64,000 nucleotides of DNA from Flavobacterium ichthyis (GTDB taxonomy: Bacteria > Bacteroidota > Bacteroidia > Flavobacteriales > Flavobacteriaceae): NCBI RefSeq assembly GCF_009915155.1, contig NZ_JAABLM010000007.1:62001-126000 (forward strand), in the 5' to 3' direction. This document shows positions 35,675 to 44,982 of the stretch, piece by piece. A model generated the notes under the pieces. It ran no database searches. It was not told the origin of the DNA and saw only the letters and a list, made by a program, of their open reading frames with translations. Position numbers and translations under genes: made by a program. How positions within the stretch are numbered: the stretch's first letter is position 1; each line of letters opens with the position of its first letter.

Positions 35675-36946
35675 TTAATTGATGATATCAAATCCGGTGT
35701 ATGGACGCAAAACATCTGGAATTACGATGCCTTCAGGAGTTTGATAATTTTCAATAATTCCGGCTAAAACGCGTGGTAATGCTAATGAACTGCCGTTCAA
35801 TGTATGGGCCAATTGATTTTTTCCGTCTTTGTCTTTGAAACGTAATTTTAAACGATTTGCTTGAAAAGTTTCAAAATTAGAAACCGAAGAAATTTCTAAC
35901 CAACGGTCTTGCGCAGTTGAAAACACCTCAAAATCATACGTCATTGCGGATGCAAATCCCATGTCGCCACCGCAAAGTCTTAAAATTCTATACGGCAATT
36001 TCAGTTCTTTTAAAATGCCTCGAACGTGTTCTACCATTCCTTCCAAAGCTTCGTAAGATTTTTCAGGATGTTCGATTCTCACAATTTCTACTTTGTCAAA
36101 CTGGTGTAAACGGTTCAATCCACGAACGTGACTTCCGTAAGAACCCGCTTCTCTGCGAAAACATGGCGTGTAAGCCGTTGCTAAAATCGGCAATTGATTT
36201 TCGGTTAACAACACATCCCGAAATAAATTAGTTACTGGAACCTCAGCCGTTGGAATTAAATATAAATCGTCAACGGTTGAATGGTACATTTGTCCTTCTT
36301 TGTCTGGCAATTGTCCCGTTCCGTAGCCTGACGCTTCATTAACCAAATGCGGAACTTGGTATTCCTGATAACCTGCTTCGGTATTTTTATCCAAAAAGTA
36401 AGTAATCAACGCACGTTGTAATTTGGCCCCTTTTCCTTTGTAAACCGGAAATCCGGCTCCGGTAATTTTATTTCCTAATTCAAAATCGATAATGTCATAT
36501 TTTTTCACCAAATCCCAATGTGGCAAAGCGCCTTCATGTAATTGCGGAATGTCGCCTTCTTGCAAAGTCGTCACGTTGTCTTCCGGCGTTTTTCCTTCCG
36601 GAACCAAATCAGCTGGAGTGTTGGGTAACAAGTATAATTGTTCGTTTAATTCTTGGGTAAAACCCTCAAGTTTTTCTGACAATTCTTTGCTTTGTTCACG
36701 AAGTGAAACCGTTTTGGTTTTCAAAATTTCTGCTTTTGCTTTTTCTCCCGATTTCATCAACGCGCCAATGTCTTTCGATAGCTTGTTGGATTCCGACAAA
36801 ACATTGTCCATTTCAACTTGTGTAGCACGACGTTGTTCGTCGAGTTTCAAAGCTGCATCAACAATTTCCGTGGCATCAATATTTCTTTTCGCCAAGGCTT
36901 TCAGCACGTTTTCGCGGTTTTCTCTAAGGTGAGCAATCTGTAACAT
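35675..36946 (-). CDS. serS: Seryl-tRNA synthetase
   Basis: The 423-aa class II synthetase charges tRNA-Ser. The N-terminal long coiled-coil arm (about 30-100) that contacts the tRNA is visible. Class II motif 2 is TPCFRREAGSYGSHVRGLNR, and motif 3 is LNGSSLALPRVLAGIIENYQ. A promoter TTG-N23-TAAATTTG is just upstream. Confidence 0.97.
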   Translation of the reverse strand: MLQIAHLRENRENVLKALAKRNIDATEIVDAALKLDEQRRATQVEMDNVLSESNKLSKDIGALMKSGEKAKAEILKTKTVSLREQSKELSEKLEGFTQELNEQLYLLPNTPADLVPEGKTPEDNVTTLQEGDIPQLHEGALPHWDLVKKYDIIDFELGNKITGAGFPVYKGKGAKLQRALITYFLDKNTEAGYQEYQVPHLVNEASGYGTGQLPDKEGQMYHSTVDDLYLIPTAEVPVTNLFRDVLLTENQLPILATAYTPCFRREAGSYGSHVRGLNRLHQFDKVEIVRIEHPEKSYEALEGMVEHVRGILKELKLPYRILRLCGGDMGFASAMTYDFEVFSTAQDRWLEISSVSNFETFQANRLKLRFKDKDGKNQLAHTLNGSSLALPRVLAGIIENYQTPEGIVIPDVLRPYTGFDIIN

Positions 36947-36972
36947 TGAACTTTTTTTTTAGTTTAAGGAAG

Positions 36973-37006
36973 CAAATTTAAGCAAAAAATGTTAAGACTT
37001 TACCAA
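36973..37006 (-). promoter_or_regulatory. Promoter of serS
   Basis: On the minus strand TTG (37004-37006) and TAAATTTG (36973-36980) are 23 bp apart, within the consensus. The start codon is 26 bp past the -7 box. Confidence 0.65.
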
Positions 37007-37122
37007 TAGATTTAACCGCTCGTGAAACCTTGATTTTGTGCAAAAAAACACAAACTTTCGTTAAAGCAGGTTTGCAGCTTCCGGGTTTACTCTAAAATTG
37101 TGGCAGCAAAAATATTTTTCGT

Positions 37123-37830
37123 GTGAAAACAAATTTACTATCCTCCCTCCTGCTCTTGCCTTTTATGGCTTTTTGTCAAACTAAAACCATCCGCGGTAAA
37201 GTCCATTATTTCAGCACTCCAGTTGAAAAAGTGGAAGTGGTAAACCTTTCCTCCAAACAAATTGTATTAACCGATGCTTCCGGAAATTTTTCGATTGATG
37301 CCAGTCCCGGTGACGAAATTGGTTTTATTTCAAAAGAATATGATTATTTGGTTCAAAAAATTTTTAAGGACGAAATAAATAATTTCTACACCATTGCTTT
37401 AAAGCCGAAGCCAATATTGATGGACGAAGTGGTGGTTTACCAAGAATTTACATTACCCGGAATGAGCTATGCCGAATTAGGTCCTGGACCATTGGGACAA
37501 AGCCAAACCTTGCCATCAAATCCTTTTGTGTACAACGGAACTACCGCCGGAATTAATTTTATGGAAGTTGCAAGAATGATTAAAAAAGCCTTTCCTAAAA
37601 AAGAAAAACCAGCTCCCGAGTACAAACCGCCGGTTTTCAAAGATTTTGTTTTTAAGAATTTTGACGATGATTTTTTCACCAAAGATTTAAAAATTGCCTA
37701 CAAAGACATTTCGACTTTTGTGGATTTTTGTAACGAAGATCCAAAAGCTGATGAATCATCTTTCTTCGGTAACAAACTGAATGTGTTGGAGTTTCTGCTC
37801 AAAAAAGCTGAAGAATTTAAAAAATTATAG
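37123..37830 (+). CDS. Secreted carboxypeptidase-regulatory-like domain protein
   Basis: The 235-aa protein uses a GTG start and has signal peptide MKTNLLSSLLLLPFMAFCQ. Residues about 22-95 are a CarboxypepD_reg-like fold (TIRGKVHYFSTPVEKVEVVN, VLTDASGNFSIDASPGDEI), the module found ahead of TonB receptor plugs; here it ends in a short Lys/Pro-rich helix region without a barrel. Such small stand-alone proteins are frequent in Flavobacteriia and of unknown function. Confidence 0.8.
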   Translation: MKTNLLSSLLLLPFMAFCQTKTIRGKVHYFSTPVEKVEVVNLSSKQIVLTDASGNFSIDASPGDEIGFISKEYDYLVQKIFKDEINNFYTIALKPKPILMDEVVVYQEFTLPGMSYAELGPGPLGQSQTLPSNPFVYNGTTAGINFMEVARMIKKAFPKKEKPAPEYKPPVFKDFVFKNFDDDFFTKDLKIAYKDISTFVDFCNEDPKADESSFFGNKLNVLEFLLKKAEEFKKL

Positions 37831-37851
37831 CATTTTGAACGTTCTCCACCT

Positions 37852-37859
37852 TATCTTTG
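37852..37859 (+). promoter_or_regulatory. -7 box of the M1 peptidase gene
   Basis: TATCTTTG is 13 bp before the ATG at 37873. A TTG at 835-837 lies 14 bp upstream, shorter than usual. Confidence 0.5.
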
Positions 37860-37872
37860 GAAAAAAATTATA

Positions 37873-39792
37873 ATGAAAAAGATTATTTTTTTAACAGCAT
37901 TAATTCAAAGTTTTTTTTCGCTTGCGCAAAATGTACCCGGGCAAACTCAGCACATTGCAGAATCCGAGAGAAAATCGGCAGCAAAGCGATTGGCGTTTCG
38001 AGAAAATCTCAATACAGCCAATTACGATGTCAAATACCATCGGTTGGCACTCAACATTAATCCGGAAGAATTTTACATTTCCGGAATGGTTACCACACAT
38101 TTTGTTGCCAAACAAAACCTCAACAGCGTTACTTTTGACCTTAACAATCAACTTACCGTAACACAAGTTTTGCAACGTGGAAATTCGCTTACCTTTTCAC
38201 AAAACACTAATAACGAATTGGTTATCAATTTGCAAAATACACAAAATACAAATGTATTAGATTCACTTTCAATTATTTACGAAGGAATTCCATCTACTGA
38301 CGAAAATGCTTTTACCACTTATACTCATGCTGGAGTGGCCGGTTTGTACACGCTTTCAGAACCATTTGGCGCAAAAGACTGGTGGCCTTGCAAGCAATCA
38401 TTAGACGATAAAGTAGATCGCGTGGATTTTTTATTGACAACGCCAACACAATACGTTGCCGTGGCAAATGGCTTGCAAACTTCTGTGGTAACAAATGGAA
38501 ACGGAACCAAAACTACCAGATTCACACATAATTACTTAATTCCGGCTTATTTAGTAGCAATTGCAGCCACAAATTATACAATTTTTACGCAAACGGCTGG
38601 AACGGCTCCAAACCAATTTCCGATTGTGAATTATTTGTATCCGGAAACGCAAACCAGCGTGCAAAATAATTTAGCGGTAACCCCTCCAATTATGGATTTA
38701 TTTGAAGATTTATTCGAAAAATATCCGTTTTCTAACGAAAAATATGGTCACGCTCAATGTGCTCTTGGCGGTGGAATGGAACATACAACGGTTTCCTTTA
38801 TGGGAAGTTTTGGGCGGGAATTAATTGCCCACGAATTGGCACATCAATGGTTTGGTGACAAAATCACTTGCGGAACATGGAAAGACATTTGGCTTAACGA
38901 AGGTTTTGCTACTTATTTATCAGGTTTGGTGGTCGAAAATTTTGATGGGCAAACCAATTTTAACAGTTGGAAACAATCGGTCATCAACAATATTACTTCG
39001 CAAAATGGTGGTGCTGTTTACCTTACTGATGCCGAAGCCCAAAATGTCTCGAGAATTTTTAATCATCGTCTTTCTTACAATAAAGCGGCAATGGTGTTGC
39101 ACATGTTGCGGTTTAAATTAGGTGATGCCGTATTTTTTCAAGCCATAAAAAATTATTTAGCCGACCCTAATTTGGCTTATGGTTACGCCGTTACCGAAGA
39201 TTTTAAAACACATCTTGAAACTGCTTCAGGAACAAGTTTGACAGAATTTTTTAACGATTGGGTTTATGGGCAAGGATACCCGAGTTACAATATTGTAGTG
39301 CAAAATTGGACTGGCGGACAAGCCCGATTTACCATTAATCAAACGCAATCACACAATTCCGTTTCATTTTTTGAGATGCCTGTTCCTGTAAGAGTTACCG
39401 GAAATAGCGGACAAATTTTAGATTTAATTCTGCAAAACACAACCAATGATCAGGTAATTTTTGCGAACGTGCCGTTTACAGTTACCGGAATTTCCGTAAA
39501 CCCAAATTTTGACATCATTTCCAGAAATAACACAGCCACTTTAAGCACGGAAAATTTTGGTTTGGCAACTCATTTAAAATTGTATCCAAATCCTGCTTCA
39601 AATGAAATTTTTAGCGAAGGTTTAGAAAATATTTCTCTCGAAAAAACGATGATTCTAAACACACTCGGACAAGTTGTGCTTCAATCGAAAAATGAAAAAA
39701 AATGGGATGTTTCGGCATTGCCAAGTGGCACTTATTTCCTCAAAATTTTCACTTCAGAAGGAGTTTTTCAGCATAAATTTTTAAAGAAATAA
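37873..39792 (+). CDS. Secreted M1-family zinc aminopeptidase with T9SS sorting domain
   Basis: The 639-aa protein has signal peptide MKKIIFLTALIQSFFSLAQ, an N-terminal saddle domain, and the gluzincin site: GGMEHTTVSF (GAMEN-like), HELAHQWF with His320, Glu321 and His324, and the third ligand Glu343 in WLNEGFATYLSG. It removes N-terminal amino acids from peptides. The C-terminal about 75 residues (LYPNPASNEIFSEG, ILNTLGQVVLQS, LPSGTYFLKIFTSEG) are a type A T9SS signal, so it is exported to the outside. It ends next to the convergent MFS gene with no room for a terminator. Confidence 0.95.
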   Translation: MKKIIFLTALIQSFFSLAQNVPGQTQHIAESERKSAAKRLAFRENLNTANYDVKYHRLALNINPEEFYISGMVTTHFVAKQNLNSVTFDLNNQLTVTQVLQRGNSLTFSQNTNNELVINLQNTQNTNVLDSLSIIYEGIPSTDENAFTTYTHAGVAGLYTLSEPFGAKDWWPCKQSLDDKVDRVDFLLTTPTQYVAVANGLQTSVVTNGNGTKTTRFTHNYLIPAYLVAIAATNYTIFTQTAGTAPNQFPIVNYLYPETQTSVQNNLAVTPPIMDLFEDLFEKYPFSNEKYGHAQCALGGGMEHTTVSFMGSFGRELIAHELAHQWFGDKITCGTWKDIWLNEGFATYLSGLVVENFDGQTNFNSWKQSVINNITSQNGGAVYLTDAEAQNVSRIFNHRLSYNKAAMVLHMLRFKLGDAVFFQAIKNYLADPNLAYGYAVTEDFKTHLETASGTSLTEFFNDWVYGQGYPSYNIVVQNWTGGQARFTINQTQSHNSVSFFEMPVPVRVTGNSGQILDLILQNTTNDQVIFANVPFTVTGISVNPNFDIISRNNTATLSTENFGLATHLKLYPNPASNEIFSEGLENISLEKTMILNTLGQVVLQSKNEKKWDVSALPSGTYFLKIFTSEGVFQHKFLKK

Positions 39793-39793
39793 A

Positions 39794-41005
39794 CTACGAA
39801 ACTGCTTTAATTTTTGAAACCAAAAAAGTAATCACTACGCCAAAAACGCCAATAAACGCAAAAGAAAATTGCAAGCCAAACGCCTCGGCAATGTAACCGA
39901 TTATGGGTGGACCAATTAAAAATCCGAGGAAACTTACGCTGGAAACTATCGTTAATGCTTCGCCTGGAGGAACGGTTGAGTTTTTTCCTGCCAAACTATA
40001 AACCGTTGGTACAATTGTAGAAACGCCAATTCCAACCAGCATAAAACTCAAAGTTGCCGGAATAAGATACGGCAAAAATACCGCTGAAAATAATCCCACA
40101 GAGATCATGATTCCGGAGATTTGCATGATTTTTTTTCCGCCGTATTTGAGGATGAATTGATCGCCCAAAAATCTTCCGGTTGCCATCATGACCATGAAAG
40201 AAGTGTACCCCAAAATGACCAAAGCTCCTGGTGCTTTCACAATATCTTTGAAATAAACACCACTCCAATCGAACATTACCCCTTCGCTTGCCATACAACA
40301 AAAACCGATAACGCCAAGCCAAATCAAAGTCGAATCGGGTTTGGCGAAAAGTTTCTTTTTTTCTGGGGTTTTAATTGGTTTTTGTTTGGCTTTAATCAAA
40401 TATTTTGCATTAAATGCAATCACCGAAAAAACTACCGTTGCTGACACTAAAAAATGGGGAAATGGGTCTATTTTAAATGCTAACATTGCCAAACCAATAA
40501 AAGCACCCGTAAAACCTGCCGTACTCCAAGCGCCATGAAATGATGACATGATGGTTTTTTTATACAATTTTTCGACGTAAACGCCTTGGGTATTGACGGC
40601 AATATTGCTCAGGTTTCCGAACATTCCAAAAATAAAAAGCACCAACATTAAATGCCACGGTTTTATTGCTAAACCTATGGTTGCCATGGCGATTGCATAA
40701 AAAATTAAGGCAAAAATCAGGATTTTGTGGCTGCCGAAACGCGTGACAATTTTTCCGGAAAAAGGCATCACAAACAATTGTCCAAATGGAATGGCAAATA
40801 ATATTGTTCCTAAATCACTTTCAGTAAGATTGAGCGAGGTTTTTAGATCGGGAATTCGGCTTGCCCAAGTGGCAGAACACAACCCCATGGCGAAATAAAA
40901 AAGCGATACAGCCCAGCGAATTCTTTTTAAATAAGATTCTTTGGCATATTTGTAGCCTTTTAATTTAGGTTTGGTGTTAAACCGATTGACAAAACGAAAT
41001 TCCAT
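39794..41005 (-). CDS. MFS transporter
   Basis: The protein is 403 aa from the ATG at 41005 (the start at 41020 adds five residues). It has about twelve membrane segments. The loop motif between helices 2 and 3 reads PFSGKIVTRFGSHKILI. It begins with a polar stretch KPKLKGYKYAKESYLKRIRW. The sequence resembles the fucose/YbjJ-like branch, but the substrate cannot be named. It is upstream of a cupin gene on the same strand with a 46-bp gap. Confidence 0.88.
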   Translation of the reverse strand: MEFRFVNRFNTKPKLKGYKYAKESYLKRIRWAVSLFYFAMGLCSATWASRIPDLKTSLNLTESDLGTILFAIPFGQLFVMPFSGKIVTRFGSHKILIFALIFYAIAMATIGLAIKPWHLMLVLFIFGMFGNLSNIAVNTQGVYVEKLYKKTIMSSFHGAWSTAGFTGAFIGLAMLAFKIDPFPHFLVSATVVFSVIAFNAKYLIKAKQKPIKTPEKKKLFAKPDSTLIWLGVIGFCCMASEGVMFDWSGVYFKDIVKAPGALVILGYTSFMVMMATGRFLGDQFILKYGGKKIMQISGIMISVGLFSAVFLPYLIPATLSFMLVGIGVSTIVPTVYSLAGKNSTVPPGEALTIVSSVSFLGFLIGPPIIGYIAEAFGLQFSFAFIGVFGVVITFLVSKIKAVS

Positions 41006-41051
41006 AAAAATTATAAACACAGATTTTTAAAACGTGTTTGAATAGGCAAAT

Positions 41052-41564
41052 TTACTTCGAAAATCGCCAAAGTGAAACAAGTCCTTCCATTTTTCCATAA
41101 ACGGGATCGTTTTGTGGGACTTGAACTTGCTTAATATTTTCATCAGCTTTTGGTCTTTCGTTATCATTCCCTTTGAGCATATCAAAATCGGAACCATTAG
41201 GATACGCACCAACAACCATAAAATCTTCGGAAGAAGAAATTTTTTTGTGTGCTACACCAGCCGGAATTGCCACGGCATCACCTCTTTCAATATTAATAAT
41301 TTCACCGTTTTCGCCACCCAAAAGAATTTCGGCGTGACCGCAAAAAACCCCTAAAACTTCGTGGGTATTGCTGTGGTAATGGTGAAAATCATAAACGTCG
41401 CCTTCCCAGGAATTGTTCCAATCTCGATCGGCAAAATGATTGGCGATAAATTCGGCTTCGCCTTTTTCTTCCGAAAAAACATTTCGATAAATTAAAACTG
41501 GCAAAACGCTGTTTGGAAATTTTCCATCGTCTTTAAATTTTAATTGTTGGGTTTCCATTTTCAT
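41052..41564 (-). CDS. Cupin-domain protein
   Basis: The 170-aa protein (ATG at 41564; 41558 also possible) has the cupin motif 1 HHYHSNTHEVLGVFCGHAEI and motif 2 IERGDAVAIPAGVAHKKI. The His residues likely bind a metal. It sits in a run of small-molecule enzymes (MFS, cupin, aldo/keto reductase, Gfo/Idh/MocA, OYE) on the same strand, but no pathway can be assigned. Confidence 0.85.
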   Translation of the reverse strand: MKMETQQLKFKDDGKFPNSVLPVLIYRNVFSEEKGEAEFIANHFADRDWNNSWEGDVYDFHHYHSNTHEVLGVFCGHAEILLGGENGEIINIERGDAVAIPAGVAHKKISSSEDFMVVGAYPNGSDFDMLKGNDNERPKADENIKQVQVPQNDPVYGKMEGLVSLWRFSK

Positions 41565-41627
41565 ATCGCTTTTATTTTTAAAGTTAGGCAATAAAAAAAC
41601 CGAACTGTTTTAAAAATCTGATAAAAT

Positions 41628-42578
41628 TTACCAAGCGCTTTCGGAAGTTAAAAACCGTATGGCATCGGAATTTAGGTTTAATTTTGGCGCTTCGATGATA
41701 CTTTTCAATTGTTCTAAATTGGTCGCACTCACAATTGGCGCGGTAACTGACGGACGTTGAATTAACCAAGCCAATGCTACTGCCGCTGGCGTGGTATTTT
41801 CTTGTTTGGCAATTTTGTCCAAAGCATCCAAAATTTTAAGGCCACGATTGTTAAAATATTTGTCCATGTTGCCACCTCGCGGGCTTTTGTTTAAATCTTC
41901 TTTAGTTCTATATTTTCCGGAGAGAAAACCACTTTCGAGCGAATAATAAGTAAACACACCGAAATTGTGTCCCAAAGCCAACGGTTCGTACAAACTTTCG
42001 TATTTTTCCCTTGCATATAAATTGTAATGCGGTTGCAACGTTTGGTATTCTGGAAGATTTTTTTCTTGGCTGGTTTCGAGCGATTCTTTGATACGTTCGG
42101 GCGACATATTTGAGGTTCCGATGTAGCGAATTTTTCCGTCTTTTACCAATTGATTATAGGCTTCGAGGGTTTCTAAAACCGGAGTCGGTTCGTCGTCAAA
42201 ATGCGTTTGGTACAAATCTAAATAATCGGTTTGAAGGCGTTTTAAAGAATCTTCAACTGCTTTGAGAATGTAACTTTTTTTGAGTCCTTTTTTGCCATTT
42301 CCCATATCCGAGCCGACTTTGGTCGTCAATACAATTTGGTCACGATTTTTCTTTTCTTTGATCCATTTTCCAATAATTTTTTCGGATTCGCCACCTTCGT
42401 TTCCATCAGCCCAACGTGAATAAACATCAGCAGTATCAATAAAATTAAAACCGGCTTCGGTAAAATGATTTAATATTTCAAAAGATTTTTTTTGGTCAAT
42501 TGTCCAGCCAAAAACGTTTCCGCCAAATGCAATGGGATACACATTTAAATCAGTATTCCCTAATTGTCTTTTTTCCAT
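41628..42578 (-). CDS. Aldo/keto reductase
   Basis: The 316-aa NADPH-dependent reductase has GGNVFGWTIDQKKSFEIL, the catalytic Asp and Tyr region NFIDTADVYSRWADG, the Lys in IVLTTKVGSD, YLDLYQTHFDDEPTP with the active-site His, and VALAWLIQRPSVTAPIVSAT at the C-terminus. It belongs to the AKR11/YajO-like group and probably reduces aldehydes. Substrate unknown. Confidence 0.9.
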   Translation of the reverse strand: MEKRQLGNTDLNVYPIAFGGNVFGWTIDQKKSFEILNHFTEAGFNFIDTADVYSRWADGNEGGESEKIIGKWIKEKKNRDQIVLTTKVGSDMGNGKKGLKKSYILKAVEDSLKRLQTDYLDLYQTHFDDEPTPVLETLEAYNQLVKDGKIRYIGTSNMSPERIKESLETSQEKNLPEYQTLQPHYNLYAREKYESLYEPLALGHNFGVFTYYSLESGFLSGKYRTKEDLNKSPRGGNMDKYFNNRGLKILDALDKIAKQENTTPAAVALAWLIQRPSVTAPIVSATNLEQLKSIIEAPKLNLNSDAIRFLTSESAW

Positions 42579-42637
42579 GTGTGTTATTTTTTGCCACGAA
42601 TTCCCAAATTATCTGAGAAGAAAAATTAGTGATATAA

Positions 42638-43678
42638 TTAAAATTCAATTAATTTTTTGAGTTGATTGCTTTCAATGGCTGCTTCAATAATTTTCATCAC
42701 CGCAATACCATCATCTGCTGTAACAGGCTCTATTTTATCATCGATGATTGCGTGATACATTTCATCAAAAAAATCCATGTAATTCCCATGAAATGCGGGA
42801 ACTTTTTCGCGCAACACCACGCTGTTAATTTCTGTATGAATGATTCCGGATTTATATTCCGGTTCGGTTCCCCAATCCTGATTGTTAGGTTTCCTGCCTA
42901 ATTTTAGTTCATCTTCCTGAACATCGCCACGACTTTTAAGAAAACTTCCTTTTTTTCCATGAATAATGTAGGACGGCAAGGCTTCGCGGACAAAAAATCC
43001 GGCTTTGAGACGCACACGAATTTTTGGATAAAACAAAATCAAATCGACGCAATCATCTACCACCGAATTTTCTCTGGTAACCCGAATATCTGCAAAAACT
43101 GCTTCAGGAAAACCAAACAAACACAAGGCTTGATCGATGATATGCGAACCTAAATCTTTTAAAATTCCGGCTCCAGGATTGTTGGTTTCTTTGTGAATTT
43201 TGATGCTTAAATTAGGATTGTATCGGTCAAAATGAATTTCGGCTTCCACAATTTCGCCTAACATATCCCGATTCAAAATATGTTTGACCGTCTTGAAATC
43301 GCTATCCCATCGACGATTGTGGAAAACAGCGATTTTTTTATTTTGTTCCACTGCTATTTTTTTCAAATCTTCGGCTTCGGCAACAGTGGTGGTAAAGGCT
43401 TTTTCAACGATGATATTTTTGCCGGAAAGAAGGGCTTTTTTGGCAAATTCATAATGGGTTTCTACTGGAGTGTTTACAATCACAAGATCAATATCATCTG
43501 CCAATAAATCATCGATACAATCATACGTTTTAGTGTACGGATAATCGTTTTGGATATTTTTTTTGCTGCGTTCGCAAGCACCAATTAACTGGAATCCGGG
43601 ATGCAGGTCGAGAAATGGTGCATGAAAAACTTTGCCAGACATTCCGTAGGAAAGCAATGCGGTTTTAATTTTTTTCAT
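42638..43678 (-). CDS. Gfo/Idh/MocA-family oxidoreductase
   Basis: From the ATG at 43678 the protein is 346 aa (MKKIKTALLSYGMSGKVFHA). It has an N-terminal NAD-binding fold with GACERSKK and DDLLADDIDLVIVNTPVETH. The EKP-like EKAFTTTVAEAE carries the family Lys with Ala in place of Pro. A C-terminal sheet domain follows, LKDLGSHIIDQALCLFG. It overlaps no neighbour; the OYE gene ends 8 bp upstream. It likely oxidises a sugar or cyclitol, but which one is unknown. Confidence 0.9.
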   Translation of the reverse strand: MKKIKTALLSYGMSGKVFHAPFLDLHPGFQLIGACERSKKNIQNDYPYTKTYDCIDDLLADDIDLVIVNTPVETHYEFAKKALLSGKNIIVEKAFTTTVAEAEDLKKIAVEQNKKIAVFHNRRWDSDFKTVKHILNRDMLGEIVEAEIHFDRYNPNLSIKIHKETNNPGAGILKDLGSHIIDQALCLFGFPEAVFADIRVTRENSVVDDCVDLILFYPKIRVRLKAGFFVREALPSYIIHGKKGSFLKSRGDVQEDELKLGRKPNNQDWGTEPEYKSGIIHTEINSVVLREKVPAFHGNYMDFFDEMYHAIIDDKIEPVTADDGIAVMKIIEAAIESNQLKKLIEF

Positions 43679-43686
43679 AGTAGAAA

Positions 43687-44754
43687 TTATTTGGGTTGCG
43701 CTCGTTCGTATTGTTTGGGCCAAAAAGGTTCTTCGTTTAGATCATGGGCAAATGTGAGTCCGAGGTTTGGATTTCGGAGTGATTCTCTAGCGATGAAAAT
43801 AAAATCGGCTTTTTCATCTTGTAGAATAGCTTCCGCCTGAATAGCATTGGTAATTAAACCCACGGCTCCAGTAGTAATTTTGGCTTGTTTTTTAATATTT
43901 TCGGCAAAGGAAACCTGATAATTGGGTTGCACCGGAATTTGTTGATGTGGTACATTTCCACCGCTGGAAACATCGATAACATCCACACCTTTAGCTTTTA
44001 AAATGGCCGAAAGATGAATGGATTCTTCTTCATTCCAACCTCCAGAAGCCCAATCAGTAGCAGAAATTCGAACGAAAAGCGGCAAGTTATCCGGCCATTC
44101 TTTTTTGACTTCTTCCACAATTTCTAACACGATCTTGATTCTTCCATAAAAATCACCGCCGTATTCATCTTTTCGAAAATTGGACAAAGGAGATAAAAAT
44201 TGGTGTAACAAATAACCGTGAGCTGCATGGATTTCCAAGACTTTGTAACCTGCTTCAAGCGAACGTTTGGCAGCGGCACGAAAATCCGAAATTACTTTTT
44301 TGATGCCATCGATTGATAATTCAGTAGTAAATTCGGTGGGTTTGTAGGCAACGTCGCTTGGTGAAAAGGTTTCCCAACCGCCATCTTCCGGCAAAATTCT
44401 TTTGTTACCTTTCCATGGTGAGGTCATGCTGGCTTTTCTTCCGGCATGTGCAATTTGAATTCCGGGAACTGCATTTTGACTTTCGATAAAAGCGGTAATT
44501 TGCTTGAATTTTTCGATGTGATTATCACTCCAAATTCCTAAATCTTCGGGTGAAATTCTTCCTTCGGGTGAAACTGCGGTTGCTTCCTGAAAAATTAAAG
44601 CAGCTCCTCCAATGGCACGACTTCCGAGGTGAACCAAATGCCAGTCGTTAGCAAAACCATCTTTTGCCGAATATTGACACATGGGCGAAATTACCAAGCG
44701 GTTTTTGAAAATAATATCTTTAATTTGAATGATTGAAAATAATTTTGTGGCCAT
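43687..44754 (-). CDS. Old Yellow Enzyme family NADH:flavin oxidoreductase (YqjM/NamA type)
   Basis: From the ATG at 44754 the protein is 355 aa. It begins MATKLFSIIQIKDIIFKNRL and has the YqjM-type SPMCQYSAKDGFANDWHLVH (Cys modulates flavin), IQIAHAGRKASM, VLEIHAAHGYLLHQFLSPLS (His pair) and SSGGNVPHQQIPV. It reduces activated C=C double bonds with FMN and NAD(P)H. It starts the minus-strand run of redox genes ending with the MFS gene at 39794. An upstream start at 44793 is less likely. Confidence 0.92.
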   Translation of the reverse strand: MATKLFSIIQIKDIIFKNRLVISPMCQYSAKDGFANDWHLVHLGSRAIGGAALIFQEATAVSPEGRISPEDLGIWSDNHIEKFKQITAFIESQNAVPGIQIAHAGRKASMTSPWKGNKRILPEDGGWETFSPSDVAYKPTEFTTELSIDGIKKVISDFRAAAKRSLEAGYKVLEIHAAHGYLLHQFLSPLSNFRKDEYGGDFYGRIKIVLEIVEEVKKEWPDNLPLFVRISATDWASGGWNEEESIHLSAILKAKGVDVIDVSSGGNVPHQQIPVQPNYQVSFAENIKKQAKITTGAVGLITNAIQAEAILQDEKADFIFIARESLRNPNLGLTFAHDLNEEPFWPKQYERAQPK

Positions 44755-44943
44755 AAATTTGATGCGCAGAAGGATTTTTTTCTGTATTATCAAAATTAAA
44801 ATACATTTTTTGAAAGACTGTGTTTTAAAGTGGGTATTAACATAGATTTATTATGCTTTAAGAATTGTTTTGGATTCCAATCTTAAAAATTTTTTACCAA
44901 AGTTTTAAATTGAAGTAGCCATCAATTTATAAACTTAAAACAC

Positions 44944-44951
44944 TATTTTTG
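44944..44951 (+). promoter_or_regulatory. -7 box of the RseP-like gene
   Basis: TATTTTTG matches TAnnTTTG and is 31 bp before the ATG at 44983. No TTG at the usual distance. Confidence 0.45.
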
Positions 44952-44982
44952 TTCGCAATTATTTGAAATTTAAAATAGAAAA